DNA from: Mangrovicella endophytica
Lineage (GTDB): Bacteria > Pseudomonadota > Alphaproteobacteria > Rhizobiales > Rhizobiaceae
NCBI RefSeq assembly: GCF_002893625.1
Contig: NZ_PKMZ01000002.1
Span: forward strand, 372,001 to 436,000
DNA: 64,000 bases
Direction: 5' to 3'
The position numbers and the translations under genes are program-made. How positions within the stretch are numbered: the first letter of the stretch is position 1; every line of letters starts with the position of its first letter. The notes under the pieces were generated by a model. The model saw only the letters and a list, made by a program, of their open reading frames with translations, was not told the origin of the DNA and did not search any database. Shown here piece by piece: positions 20,761 through 29,007 of the stretch.

Positions 20761-23244
20761 TCAGGCGAGGCGTGCCCGCGGCCCGGCAGCCGGCTGAGCG
20801 GTCTGCGCGCCGTGTCCATCGCTGGATGGTGTGCCCAGAGCAGAAGCCGCAACCCTGCTCCGGGTCTTCCGGTCGATATGGTGCGAGACCAGGATCGCCA
20901 GTTCGGAGAGGAGTTCCACCTTGTCCGCATGCAGCGGCTGGCGCGGCGCATCGTCGGCCACGCAGAAGGCGCCGAGCGGCATGTCCGTCGCCGGATCGAC
21001 GACCGGTGCTCCGAGATAGAAGCGGATGCCGCCGCTGCTGATGGCGAAGGGATTATCGGCAAAGCGGGGGTCGGTCATCGTATCTGCGACCATCAGCGGA
21101 TCCTCGCCCACAATGGCGTGGGTGCAGAAGCTGACATGCCGCGGAATGCGGTCGACCTCCAAGCCATGCCGGCCGATCAGCACCACCTCATCCTGCTCGA
21201 CCAGTGAGATGAAGGCCTGCGGCGTGTCCAGGAGTTCGGCCGCGAGCCTCGCAAGGCGGTCGAGATCCTCGTCCGGACCGAGAGTGCCCGCGCGCTTCAG
21301 GCTCTCCAGCATGGCCAGGCGCTCCAGCTCGTCCGAACGCAGCGGGGCTTTCTGCTCGCGTGCGGCGAGATCGCTGAACGAGATGATGCGATTGCGGCCG
21401 AAGCGCTTGGCCTCATAGAGGAACTTGTCCGCCGCGGAGATGATGTCCTTTTCGCATTTTTCGAGATCGTCGTCCGCGCAGGTCGAGGTGGCACAGCCGG
21501 CGCTGATCGTGGCGATCCCGCCGCAGGCTTCATTGCCCTCGTGCTCGATTTCGAGGGCATGGATGGCAAGCCTGATCTTCTCGGCGACATGCCGGGCGCC
21601 GGCCTCGTCGGTGCCGGGCAGAAGGACGGCGAATTCCTCGCCGCCATAGCGGGCGGCCAGATCAGCCGGGCGCAGGACCGAAGCGCCGATGGCTGCGCCG
21701 ACGCGGCGCAGGCACTCGTCGCCTGCCGGATGCCCGTAGCGATCGTTGTAGGCTTTGAAGCGGTCGACATCGAGCATGATCAGCGAGACGGGCGTGCCGT
21801 CTCGGCTGGCGCGGCGGATCTCCGTCGCGATGGTCTCGTCGAACCGCCGGCGGTTGGCGAGGCCGGTCAGCGCGTCCGTATGCGCCAGTTTGGCCAGCGC
21901 GGCATGGGCTGCGGCGAGCTTCAGTTCGGCAGCCTTGCGCTTGGAGACGTCACGCAGCACCACGACGAAGGTATTGTCGTCAGCGACGAAGCTGTAGCGC
22001 CCTTCGATCCAGACGAAGTCTCCCGACTTGTGGCGGAGCCGGTAGGTCGCCTCGGCCGCGGTGGAGGTATCCCTTCTTGCAATCTCCACGATGCGACTGA
22101 CCGCAGGCCAGTCCTCGGGATGGATGATCTCGCGCGTGGATTTGCCGATGAGTTCCGCAGGGTCGTAGCCCAGAATGGGCCGGCAGGCTGGCGAGATGTA
22201 CTGGCGAACGAGGTCCGAGTTGAGCTGCATGATGACGTCGGTCGCATGGTCCGCCAGCAGGCGGTACTTGGCCTCGCTCTGGCGCGTCACGACCTCGGCC
22301 GCGCTGCGGCGGTCAGCCTCCCGGCGCATCACGAGCCAGAGCCCGGCCGATAGAAGACAGAGAACGGCAAGAAAGCCGCCCAGGACGGCGGCGCGATTGC
22401 GCCAGGCCTCGTAGATCCGGTCCTCTGCGATCGCCACGTCCAGGATCAGCGGCAAACCCTCCACATGCTGGAAGCTGTAGTAGCGAAGGACGCTGTCGAT
22501 CGCGGATTTGCCAGAAAATGAGCCGGCCGGCGACGTCATGAAGCGGGCGACATTCGGGGTCTTGGACAGATCGCGGCCGATCTGATCGGCGCTATAGGGA
22601 CTGCGCATGACCAAGACGCCGCGGTCGAGAAAGACGTTGATTGCGTCTTCGGGATCGATATTGGCGCGCTCGAAGAGGTGCCTGAAGTAGATCAGCCGCA
22701 TGGTTGCGACAACGACGCCGGCAAACGAACCGTCGGAGCGGCTGATCCGCCGGCTCAGCGCGATGACCTGATCCTCGCCAGTCAGGCGACGGAAGAACGG
22801 CTCGCTGATGTAGAGGCCGACATCTGCGCGGTCGCGATGGATCTGGAAGTACGATCGATCGCGGAAATTGTCCTGCCGCGGCGGCAGGCTGCCGGCATCT
22901 TTGACGACGTTGCCGTTCTCGTCGAGGATCAGGATGCTTCCCAGCGTCCCGTCGCCGAGTTCGCCATCGAACATGATCGATTGCTGCAGCGCTGGGGAAA
23001 GGGCAGCGATCGCAGGATCCTGGTAGTGCGCAATGACTGCGCGCAGCGACATGTCGTAGGAGTTGATGTGACCGGCGATGTCGGCCGACAGCGTGGCAAG
23101 CAGGTTGCGTGCGCCTAGCTGTGCCTGCTCGAACCGGTCCTGCCTCAATTCCAGAAGGGCCGATACGGCAGCTGCGCAGAAGCCGGCAATCAGAAGGCCG
23201 ATAGCCGCAGCGGTGAGCGTTGAGCGCCTGATTTTTCCAGTCAT
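20761..23244 (-). CDS. Membrane diguanylate cyclase with Cache, PAS, GGDEF and C-terminal GAF domains
   Basis: Predicted c-di-GMP synthase of 827 aa. An N-terminal helix (LTAAAIGLLIAGFCAAAVSALLEL) and a second one (AAVLGGFLAVLCLLSAGLWLVM) flank a periplasmic dCache-type sensor domain. A PAS domain with PAC tail follows (YRLLADHATDVIMQLNSDL to VVVLRDVSKRKAAE). The GGDEF domain has active site GGEEF (in ARYGGEEFAVLLPG) and an upstream RPAD inhibitory site. The last about 190 residues form a GAF domain (RLARLAAELLDTPQAFISLVEQD to HHIDRK). GAF after GGDEF is unusual. ATG 23244 is preferred; GTG 23262 is also possible. Confidence 0.9.
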   Translation of the reverse strand: MTGKIRRSTLTAAAIGLLIAGFCAAAVSALLELRQDRFEQAQLGARNLLATLSADIAGHINSYDMSLRAVIAHYQDPAIAALSPALQQSIMFDGELGDGTLGSILILDENGNVVKDAGSLPPRQDNFRDRSYFQIHRDRADVGLYISEPFFRRLTGEDQVIALSRRISRSDGSFAGVVVATMRLIYFRHLFERANIDPEDAINVFLDRGVLVMRSPYSADQIGRDLSKTPNVARFMTSPAGSFSGKSAIDSVLRYYSFQHVEGLPLILDVAIAEDRIYEAWRNRAAVLGGFLAVLCLLSAGLWLVMRREADRRSAAEVVTRQSEAKYRLLADHATDVIMQLNSDLVRQYISPACRPILGYDPAELIGKSTREIIHPEDWPAVSRIVEIARRDTSTAAEATYRLRHKSGDFVWIEGRYSFVADDNTFVVVLRDVSKRKAAELKLAAAHAALAKLAHTDALTGLANRRRFDETIATEIRRASRDGTPVSLIMLDVDRFKAYNDRYGHPAGDECLRRVGAAIGASVLRPADLAARYGGEEFAVLLPGTDEAGARHVAEKIRLAIHALEIEHEGNEACGGIATISAGCATSTCADDDLEKCEKDIISAADKFLYEAKRFGRNRIISFSDLAAREQKAPLRSDELERLAMLESLKRAGTLGPDEDLDRLARLAAELLDTPQAFISLVEQDEVVLIGRHGLEVDRIPRHVSFCTHAIVGEDPLMVADTMTDPRFADNPFAISSGGIRFYLGAPVVDPATDMPLGAFCVADDAPRQPLHADKVELLSELAILVSHHIDRKTRSRVAASALGTPSSDGHGAQTAQPAAGPRARLA

Positions 23245-23439
23245 GCCGTCCACCGCTGCCACACCGAAGGGTGCGAAGGTCTGCAGAGATCACGGCGGGA
23301 GACTAGAATTTACGACTTCACAAGAGCTTACGATCGCCGGTTGATAGCCTCACACGTCGACCGCTGCGACATCATGGCGCAGCGATCGGACTTCAACCAC
23401 GGCAGGGAGAGCGCCGCGAAGGCCTGCCCGGCCAACGCC

Positions 23440-24321
23440 TCAGGCAGCTTGATCGGCGCTGCCGATGCCGTTCAGCTCCGCCATCGCATCCTCCGGCAGG
23501 TCCAGCTCCGCCGCGGCGAGGTTCTCCTTCAGATGCGCAACCGACGAGGTGCCGGGGATCAGCAGGATATTGGGCGAGCGGCGCAGCAGCCAGGCGAGGG
23601 CCACCTGCATCGGCGTGGAGCCGAGGCGTTCGGCAACGCCCGAGAGGGTTGAGGACTGGAGCGGCGAGAAGCCGCCGAGCGGGAAGAACGGGACATAGGC
23701 GATGCCGTCCCGCGCGAGCTCGTCGATCAGCGCGTCATCATCGCGGTGGGCGACGTTGTAGAGGTTCTGAACGCAGACGATCTCGGCGATCTTTCGGCCT
23801 TCTGCGATCTGCGACGGCGTGACGTTGCTAAGGCCGATATGGCGCACCAGCCCTTCCTGCTGCAGTTCGGCGAGCGCGGTGAGGGGCGCCTCGATGGAAC
23901 CTTCGCTCGGCGCGTGGACGTCTCCCATGATGCGCAGGTTCACCACCTCCATGGCCTCCAGGCCGAGATTGTCGAGGTTGTCGCGCACCGCCTGGCGCAG
24001 CTCTGCGGGCGAGGCGGCGGGCAGCCAGGAGGCGTCGGCACCGCGGCGGGCGCCGATCTTGGTGACGATGACGAGATCGTCGGAATAGGGCGACAGCGCC
24101 TCCCGGATCAGCTTGTTGGTGACATGCGGCCCGTAGAAGTCGCTGGTGTCGATGTGGTTGACGCCAGCTTCCACGGCGGCGCGCAGGACGGCGAGCGCGG
24201 CGGCCTGGTCCCTGGGCGGGCCGAAGACGCCGGGGCCAGCGAGCTGCATGGCGCCATAGCCGAGGCGATGGACGCTTCGCGTGCCGAGAGTGAAATTGCC
24301 GGATTGTTCGAGGCTGGCCAT
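23440..24321 (-). CDS. Aldo/keto reductase
   Basis: NADPH-dependent carbonyl reductase family, 293 aa, TIM-barrel. The start of the barrel (LGYGAMQLAGPGVFG), the catalytic Asp and Tyr (HIDTSDFYGPH) and the Lys (VIVTKIGARRG) are visible. At the place of the fourth catalytic residue (His in most members) the sequence reads EVVNLRIMG, so Arg or Asn occupies the site, as in a known subfamily. The cofactor end AWLLRRSPNILLIPGTSSVAHLKEN is well conserved. Start ATG 24321 has AGGAGA 7 bases upstream. It is divergent from a LysR regulator, which probably controls it. Confidence 0.9.
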   Translation of the reverse strand: MASLEQSGNFTLGTRSVHRLGYGAMQLAGPGVFGPPRDQAAALAVLRAAVEAGVNHIDTSDFYGPHVTNKLIREALSPYSDDLVIVTKIGARRGADASWLPAASPAELRQAVRDNLDNLGLEAMEVVNLRIMGDVHAPSEGSIEAPLTALAELQQEGLVRHIGLSNVTPSQIAEGRKIAEIVCVQNLYNVAHRDDDALIDELARDGIAYVPFFPLGGFSPLQSSTLSGVAERLGSTPMQVALAWLLRRSPNILLIPGTSSVAHLKENLAAAELDLPEDAMAELNGIGSADQAA

Positions 24322-24418
24322 GACGGGCTCTCCTGTTAGGTTCGACGTCACAGATAGACTTTGCCGTAGAGTGCGATAATCCAGTACAATCCGCACGGGC
24401 TGTGCGGGAGGGCGGACA

Positions 24419-25324
24419 ATGCAGGCGGATCTCGGCGACCTTCAGCTGTTCGTCTTGGTGGCCCGTGCCAGGGGGTTTCGGGAAGCCGCACGCTTGAGCG
24501 GCGCCAGCGCGTCGAGCCTCAGCGAAGCGATCCGCCGGCTGGAGGCACTGCTCGGCGTGCGGCTGTTCCACCGCACCACCCGCAGCGTCGTGCCGACCGA
24601 AGCCGGCGAGCGGCTGCTGGAGCGTCTGGCCCCGGCGCTTGACGAGGTGGAGGCGGCGCTCGATGTCGTCAACGGCTTCCGGGACCGGCCCGCCGGGACG
24701 CTGAAGCTGAATGTGCCGATCAGCGCCGCACGGCTTGTGCTGCCGGCGATCGTGCCGCCGTTCCTCGCCGCCTATCCGGACATCAGCCTGGAGATCGTGG
24801 CGGAGGACAGTTTCGTGGATCTCGTCGCGTCCGGCTGCGACGCCGGCATTCGCTATGACGAACGGCTGGAGCAGGACATGATCGCAGTGCCGATCGGCCC
24901 GCGCACACAGCGCTATGCGACCGCTGCGGCGCCTAGCTATCTCGACCGCTTCGGCCGGCCCGAACACCCGCGCGACCTTCTCAGCCATCGCTGCCTGCGC
25001 GGCCGTTTCGCCAGCGGGGCGATGACCGTCTGGGAGTTCGAACGGGAGGGTGAATTCATCCGCGTGGAGCCGACCGGCCCGCTGATTACGCGCGTCTCGG
25101 CCTCCGACCTTACAGTGGAAGCAGCGATCGCCGGCCTTGGCATCGTTGCGCTGTTCGAGGAGTGGCTGCGCCCGCAATTCGACAGCGGCGCGCTGGAGCC
25201 GGTGCTGCAGCCCTGGTGGCCGACCTTCCCGGGGCCTTTCCTGTATTATTCGGGCCGGCGGCTGGTACCGGCGCCGCTGCGGGCGTTTCTGGACTTCGTG
25301 AAGGCGGCGGGCAGCGGCGCCTGA
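24419..25324 (+). CDS. LysR family transcriptional regulator
   Basis: The product is 301 aa. The N-terminal winged helix-turn-helix is FREAARLSGASASSLSEAIRRLEALLGVRLFHRTTRSVVPTEAGERLL; a periplasmic-binding-like effector domain follows from about residue 90. It is divergent from the aldo/keto reductase with 97 bases between, the classical layout for a LysR regulator of its neighbour. The inducer is unknown. Confidence 0.93.
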   Translation: MQADLGDLQLFVLVARARGFREAARLSGASASSLSEAIRRLEALLGVRLFHRTTRSVVPTEAGERLLERLAPALDEVEAALDVVNGFRDRPAGTLKLNVPISAARLVLPAIVPPFLAAYPDISLEIVAEDSFVDLVASGCDAGIRYDERLEQDMIAVPIGPRTQRYATAAAPSYLDRFGRPEHPRDLLSHRCLRGRFASGAMTVWEFEREGEFIRVEPTGPLITRVSASDLTVEAAIAGLGIVALFEEWLRPQFDSGALEPVLQPWWPTFPGPFLYYSGRRLVPAPLRAFLDFVKAAGSGA

Positions 25325-25395
25325 AGCTGGCACAGGTCAGGCCACGAGCCGACGCCGAGTACGGCTGAGGGGCCCGCCTTGACCGGCATCCCAAT

Positions 25396-25418
25396 CATGT
25401 ACTAATCAAAGTTACATG
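25396..25418. promoter_or_regulatory. Candidate Rrf2 autoregulatory operator overlapping the start codon
   Basis: The inverted repeat CATGTA / TACATG with an 11-base AT-rich spacer has its right half overlapping the ATG (25416-25418) of the Rrf2 gene. The local base composition is much AT-richer than the surroundings. The position suggests that the regulator binds here and blocks its own transcription or translation. Confidence 0.5.
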
Positions 25419-25886
25419 AGACAGGACAGCCGATTATCGGGCGTGCTCCACGTGCTCCTGCACATGGCGGAGCACAATGGGCCCGTGACCTCCGAGGTGC
25501 TGGCGAGAGCCATGGACACCAATCCCGTGGTGCTCCGGCGTGTCATGGCGGGCCTGCGCGAGCAGGGCTTCGTCCAGTCCGAGAAAGGCCACGGCGGCGG
25601 CTGGATGATCGCCTGCGACCTCTCGGCCGTGACGCTGCGCGACGTCTATGACGCGCTGGGCCGACCGTCGCTGCTGGCGATCGGGCACCGAAGCGACAAT
25701 CCCGGCTGCCTAGTCGAGCAGGCGGTGAACGCTGCGCTCGGCGCCACCTTTGCGGAAGCGGAGGCGCTGCTGCTGCAGCGCTTTGGCGACGTGACGCTTG
25801 CAGCGCTCAGCGCCGACTTCCATGCCCGCCTAGCGGCGCGGCCGCACCCGATGAAGACGGAGACCGACCATGTCGCATGCAGCTGA
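25416..25886 (+). CDS. Rrf2 family transcriptional regulator (YwnA-like)
   Basis: The product is 156 aa. The N-terminal winged helix ([58 protein letters not shown]) is typical of Rrf2 proteins. Only one Cys is in the sensor region ([15 protein letters not shown]), so it is not an Fe-S IscR/NsrR type with three Cys; the pattern matches the thiol-sensing YwnA/HypR branch. It overlaps the following methyltransferase gene by 17 bases and a dyad covers its start codon. Confidence 0.88.
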   Translation: MRQDSRLSGVLHVLLHMAEHNGPVTSEVLARAMDTNPVVLRRVMAGLREQGFVQSEKGHGGGWMIACDLSAVTLRDVYDALGRPSLLAIGHRSDNPGCLVEQAVNAALGATFAEAEALLLQRFGDVTLAALSADFHARLAARPHPMKTETDHVACS

Positions 25887-26580
25887 AGACGGCTCGCAGC
25901 ACTTCCTGCGTGCCTTCTCCGACCCCCAAGCCGTGGCGCACTATACGGACGGGCCGAAGCGCTTCGTGCCCGGCCTCGACGGGCTGCACCGCATGACCGG
26001 CCTGCTCCTCGCGGAGGCTGTGCCGGACGATGCGACGATCCTCGTTCTCGGTGCCGGCGGCGGGCTGGAGTTGCGGGCAATGGCGGAGGCGCATCCCGGC
26101 TGGCGCTTCGTCGGCGTCGATCCGGCGCCAGCGATGCTGGATGTCGCGCGCCGGACGCTTGGCCCCCTGACAGCGCGGGTCAAGCTGGTCGAAGGGTATA
26201 TCGATGACGCGCCGGATGGGCCCTTCGATGGCGCCACCTGCCTCCTGACCCTGCACTTTCTCCAGCCGGAGGAGCGGCAGCGGACGGTGGCGGCGATCCG
26301 CCGGCGCTTGAAGCCGAACGCGCCCTTCGTCGCGGCGCATGGCAGCTTTCCGCAGGATCGGGGCGAGCGGTCGATCTGGCTGTCGCGCTACGAAGCCTTC
26401 GCCATGAGTTCCGGCGCCGACGAGGAGATGGCACGCAAGGCGCGGACGGCGGTCGAGAGCAGCGTCGCCATGCTGGATCCGGCCGCCGACGAAGCCATCC
26501 TGAGGGCGGGCGGCTTCCCCGATGCCAGCCTGTTCTATGCCGCGTTCATGTTCCGCGGCTGGATCGGGCATGCGGGCTGA
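25870..26580 (+). CDS. Class I SAM-dependent methyltransferase
   Basis: The product is 236 aa. The Rossmann SAM-binding motif I is [39 protein letters not shown], and the post-motif [26 protein letters not shown] is conserved. The substrate is unknown; distant similarity to the cmoA-type tRNA enzymes or small-molecule methyltransferases is possible. It starts inside the 3' end of the Rrf2 gene (17-base overlap), so the pair is translationally coupled and probably jointly regulated. Confidence 0.85.
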   Translation: MSHAAEDGSQHFLRAFSDPQAVAHYTDGPKRFVPGLDGLHRMTGLLLAEAVPDDATILVLGAGGGLELRAMAEAHPGWRFVGVDPAPAMLDVARRTLGPLTARVKLVEGYIDDAPDGPFDGATCLLTLHFLQPEERQRTVAAIRRRLKPNAPFVAAHGSFPQDRGERSIWLSRYEAFAMSSGADEEMARKARTAVESSVAMLDPAADEAILRAGGFPDASLFYAAFMFRGWIGHAG

Positions 26581-26830
26581 CGGGATTGGATGAGCTGGCT
26601 TGGAGGAAGAAGGTCGCCAGCTTTGGCCTGACCTCGCTCTCGTTGTCAGGGCGGGCGACGTTCGCCCCCCGGCATCAGCTGACCAGCCTGAGGATCGTTA
26701 AAACTTTCGCTACGTCAGTCGCGCTAGTCATCGTCCACGACTGCGCCGGCGGTTGGCCTCGCAGGCGTGCCTTCAGACCGGCGCCTTGTCGTGATGGATG
26801 AGCCGCCACACGAGCGCCGGAGCGTTTCCC

Positions 26831-27907
26831 ATGACCGATCTCCCGTCCAAGCTGCGCATCGGCATCCTCTTCGGCGGCCGCTCGCCGGAGCACGAGGTCT
26901 CCGTGATGTCGGCGACGAATGTCGTGCAGGCGCTGGATCCCGCCAGGCACGAGGGCGTGCCGATCTATGTCACCCGCGACGGGCGGTGGCTGCTGAGCGG
27001 CTTTGCCGAGGGCAGCTTGGCGCGGCCCGACGCCGGCACCTCGGTCTGCCTCCTTCCGGGTGGGGAAGGGCGGCTGATTGCCATCGAGGAGAGTGGCTCC
27101 ACGCGGGAGCTCCCCAAGATCGACATCCTCTTCCCGGTGCTGCACGGCTTGCATGGCGAGGACGGCTCAATGCAGGGCTTGGCGGACGTGGCGCGTGTGC
27201 CGCTCGTGGGCTGCGACATCTTGGGATCGGCGACGGCGCTCGACAAGGACATCGCCAAGCGGCTCCTGCGCGACGCCGGCATTCCGACCGCGCGCGCGGT
27301 GACGATCCACCAGGGGACGACGCCGAGCTTCGCCGAACTGAGTGCGGAGCTGGGAACCCCGATCTTCGTGAAGCCGGCGCGGCAGGGCTCGTCCGTCGGC
27401 GTCAGCAAGGTTGCGAGCGAGGCCGAGCTGCAGGCGGCGCTCACGGAAGGCTTCCGGCACGACCGCAAGCTTCTGGCGGAGGCCTTCATCAAGGGCCGCG
27501 AGATCGAATGCGCCGTGCTGGAGGCGCCGGACGGCAGCCTCTTCGTCTCGCGGCCGGGCGAGATCGTGCCTGCGGAAAGCCACGGTTTCTACAGCTACGA
27601 CGCCAAATATGTGGACGTCGAAGGGGCTGCGCTGAAGGTGCCGGCGGTGGTGCCGGAGGCGGTAGAGCAGCGCCTGCGCGACCTTGCCGCGCGGGCTTTC
27701 ACCACGGTGGGCTGCGACGGGATGGCGCGCGTCGACTTCTTCGTCACCGCCGAGGACGACATCCTCCTCAACGAGCTGAACACGATTCCGGGCTTCACCG
27801 ACATCAGCATGTACTCCAAGGTGATGGCAGCGAGCGGCGTCAGCTATCCAGAGGTCATCGAGCGGCTGATCGCGCATGGCCTGGCGCGGGCGCAAGCACG
27901 GCCCTGA
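26831..27907 (+). CDS. ddl: D-alanine--D-alanine ligase (DdlA-type length)
   Basis: ATP-grasp enzyme that makes the D-Ala-D-Ala dipeptide of peptidoglycan. The product is 358 aa. It shows the N-terminal GGRSPEHEVSVMSA, the ATP-binding FVKPARQGSSVGVSKV, the omega-loop Tyr in FYSYDAKYVD (the D-Ala-specific pattern, not the D-lactate VanA pattern), and NELNTIPGFTDISMYSKV at the end. ATG 26831 is chosen over an in-frame start at 26798. The cell probably also has a ddlB in the dcw cluster outside this window. A hairpin follows the gene. Confidence 0.93.
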   Translation: MTDLPSKLRIGILFGGRSPEHEVSVMSATNVVQALDPARHEGVPIYVTRDGRWLLSGFAEGSLARPDAGTSVCLLPGGEGRLIAIEESGSTRELPKIDILFPVLHGLHGEDGSMQGLADVARVPLVGCDILGSATALDKDIAKRLLRDAGIPTARAVTIHQGTTPSFAELSAELGTPIFVKPARQGSSVGVSKVASEAELQAALTEGFRHDRKLLAEAFIKGREIECAVLEAPDGSLFVSRPGEIVPAESHGFYSYDAKYVDVEGAALKVPAVVPEAVEQRLRDLAARAFTTVGCDGMARVDFFVTAEDDILLNELNTIPGFTDISMYSKVMAASGVSYPEVIERLIAHGLARAQARP

Positions 27908-27953
27908 GCGACCGTCCGCGGACAGCGATCCGACCCTGAACGGACGGAACAAG

Positions 27954-27987
27954 GAGCCGGCAGCATCGGCCGAGAGGCCGCCGGCTC
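27954..27987. terminator. Bidirectional terminator between ddl and the epimerase-like gene
   Basis: The outer stem GAGCCGG/CCGGCTC and inner stem CGGCC/GGCCG with loop GAGA are joined by a small bulge. It lies between convergent genes and is followed by only two T residues. Confidence 0.6.
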
Positions 27988-27993
27988 TTCACG

Positions 27994-28881
27994 TCAGCTG
28001 AAGTAGTAGGGCTGGTCGATATCTTCGATGAGGCCGGGCCCGCTTGGGCTCCAACCGGTCAGCTCGCGCGTCTGCCGGCTGGAGGCGCTCATGTCGAGGC
28101 CGGCGAAATGGGTGAACCAGCCGAAGTGCCCGGCGGCCTCCTCCTTCGTCAGGCCGGCGACGGGAAGGCCGAGACGGCGGCCGATGACCTCGGCGATGTC
28201 ACGAAACGGCATGCCCCCTTCGGCCACGGCGTGGTAGGCCGCTGCGGTCGCACCGCCTTCCAGAACGAGCCGGTAGAGACGGCCCGCATCCGACCGGTGC
28301 ACGGCCGACCAGCGGTTGGAGCCGCCGCCGACATAGGCGGCGATGCCCTTTTCGCGGGCCAAGTTGATGAGGATCGGCACGAAGCCATGGTCGCCCTCGC
28401 CATGCACGGAGGGCGGCAGGCGCATCAGGACGGCGTTGATCCCCTGCGCGCGAAGGGCCTGCACCGCTTGCTCCGTCGCGACGCGCGGCGAGGCGCCTTC
28501 GCTGGGCTGATCATCCTCGATAATCTCCCGGCCGCCGGGGAAGACGCCGATGCCGGAGGTGACGATCAACGGCCGGTCCGAGCCTTCCAGCGCACTCCCC
28601 AGCGCCGCGACGATGTGGCGGTCCTCTTCGCAGCTCTCCCGGAAGCGCGAGAAGTCGTGGTTGAAGGCGGTGTGGCAGACCGCGTCCGCCGCCGCGGCGC
28701 CACGGCGCAGGCTGTCGAGGTCGTTGATGTCGCCGCGATGCGGCTCAGCGCCGGCCGCCCGCAACGACGCTTCGGCCGCATCGGTCCGCGCGAGACCGAG
28801 AACCTGATGGCCGGCCTGGAGAAGCTCCTGGACGACCGCCGAGCCGACAAAGCCGGTCGCTCCGGTGACGAAGACACGCAT
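27994..28881 (-). CDS. NAD-dependent epimerase/dehydratase family (atypical SDR) protein
   Basis: The product is 295 aa. The nucleotide-binding glycine motif FVTGATGFVGSAVVQEL is at the N-terminus and AVCHTAFNHDF and IVTSGIGVFPG follow. The canonical YxxxK catalytic pair is not seen (PRVATEQAVQAL stands at that place), which marks it as an atypical SDR, perhaps a reductase or NAD(P)-binding sensor. It is divergent from an AraC regulator, with repeated CCGGACG elements between them. Confidence 0.87.
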   Translation of the reverse strand: MRVFVTGATGFVGSAVVQELLQAGHQVLGLARTDAAEASLRAAGAEPHRGDINDLDSLRRGAAAADAVCHTAFNHDFSRFRESCEEDRHIVAALGSALEGSDRPLIVTSGIGVFPGGREIIEDDQPSEGASPRVATEQAVQALRAQGINAVLMRLPPSVHGEGDHGFVPILINLAREKGIAAYVGGGSNRWSAVHRSDAGRLYRLVLEGGATAAAYHAVAEGGMPFRDIAEVIGRRLGLPVAGLTKEEAAGHFGWFTHFAGLDMSASSRQTRELTGWSPSGPGLIEDIDQPYYFS

Positions 28882-28951
28882 GATGATGCTCCCTGACGGA
28901 TGATGGCGCCCGCGCCTTGCAAGGCCCGGCTTTGGAATAGGCGATTGCCTG

Positions 28952-28999
28952 CCGGACGATCCATGCTGTAGCGTCCGGAACTTCTTCGCGATCGTCCGG
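28952..28999. promoter_or_regulatory. Candidate AraC operator with three CCGGACG elements
   Basis: CCGGACGAT (28952-28960) and its exact inverse ATCGTCCGG (28991-28999) flank an extra inverse half-site CGTCCGG (28972-28978), all within the 126-base divergent region between the SDR and AraC genes. This looks like a regulator binding array controlling both promoters. Confidence 0.45.
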
Positions 29000-29007
29000 G
29001 TGTGCTG

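Noticed and set aside
26581-26830. Possible regulatory RNA or gene in the 250-base gap before ddl
   Set aside because: I found no coding frame with support, no convincing hairpin with a T run and no conserved box; it is left unassigned.
26831-27907. Possible vancomycin-resistance type D-Ala-D-Lac ligase
   Set aside because: The omega loop has the Tyr-containing FYSYDAKYVD pattern of D-Ala-D-Ala ligases, and no vanH or vanX is adjacent.
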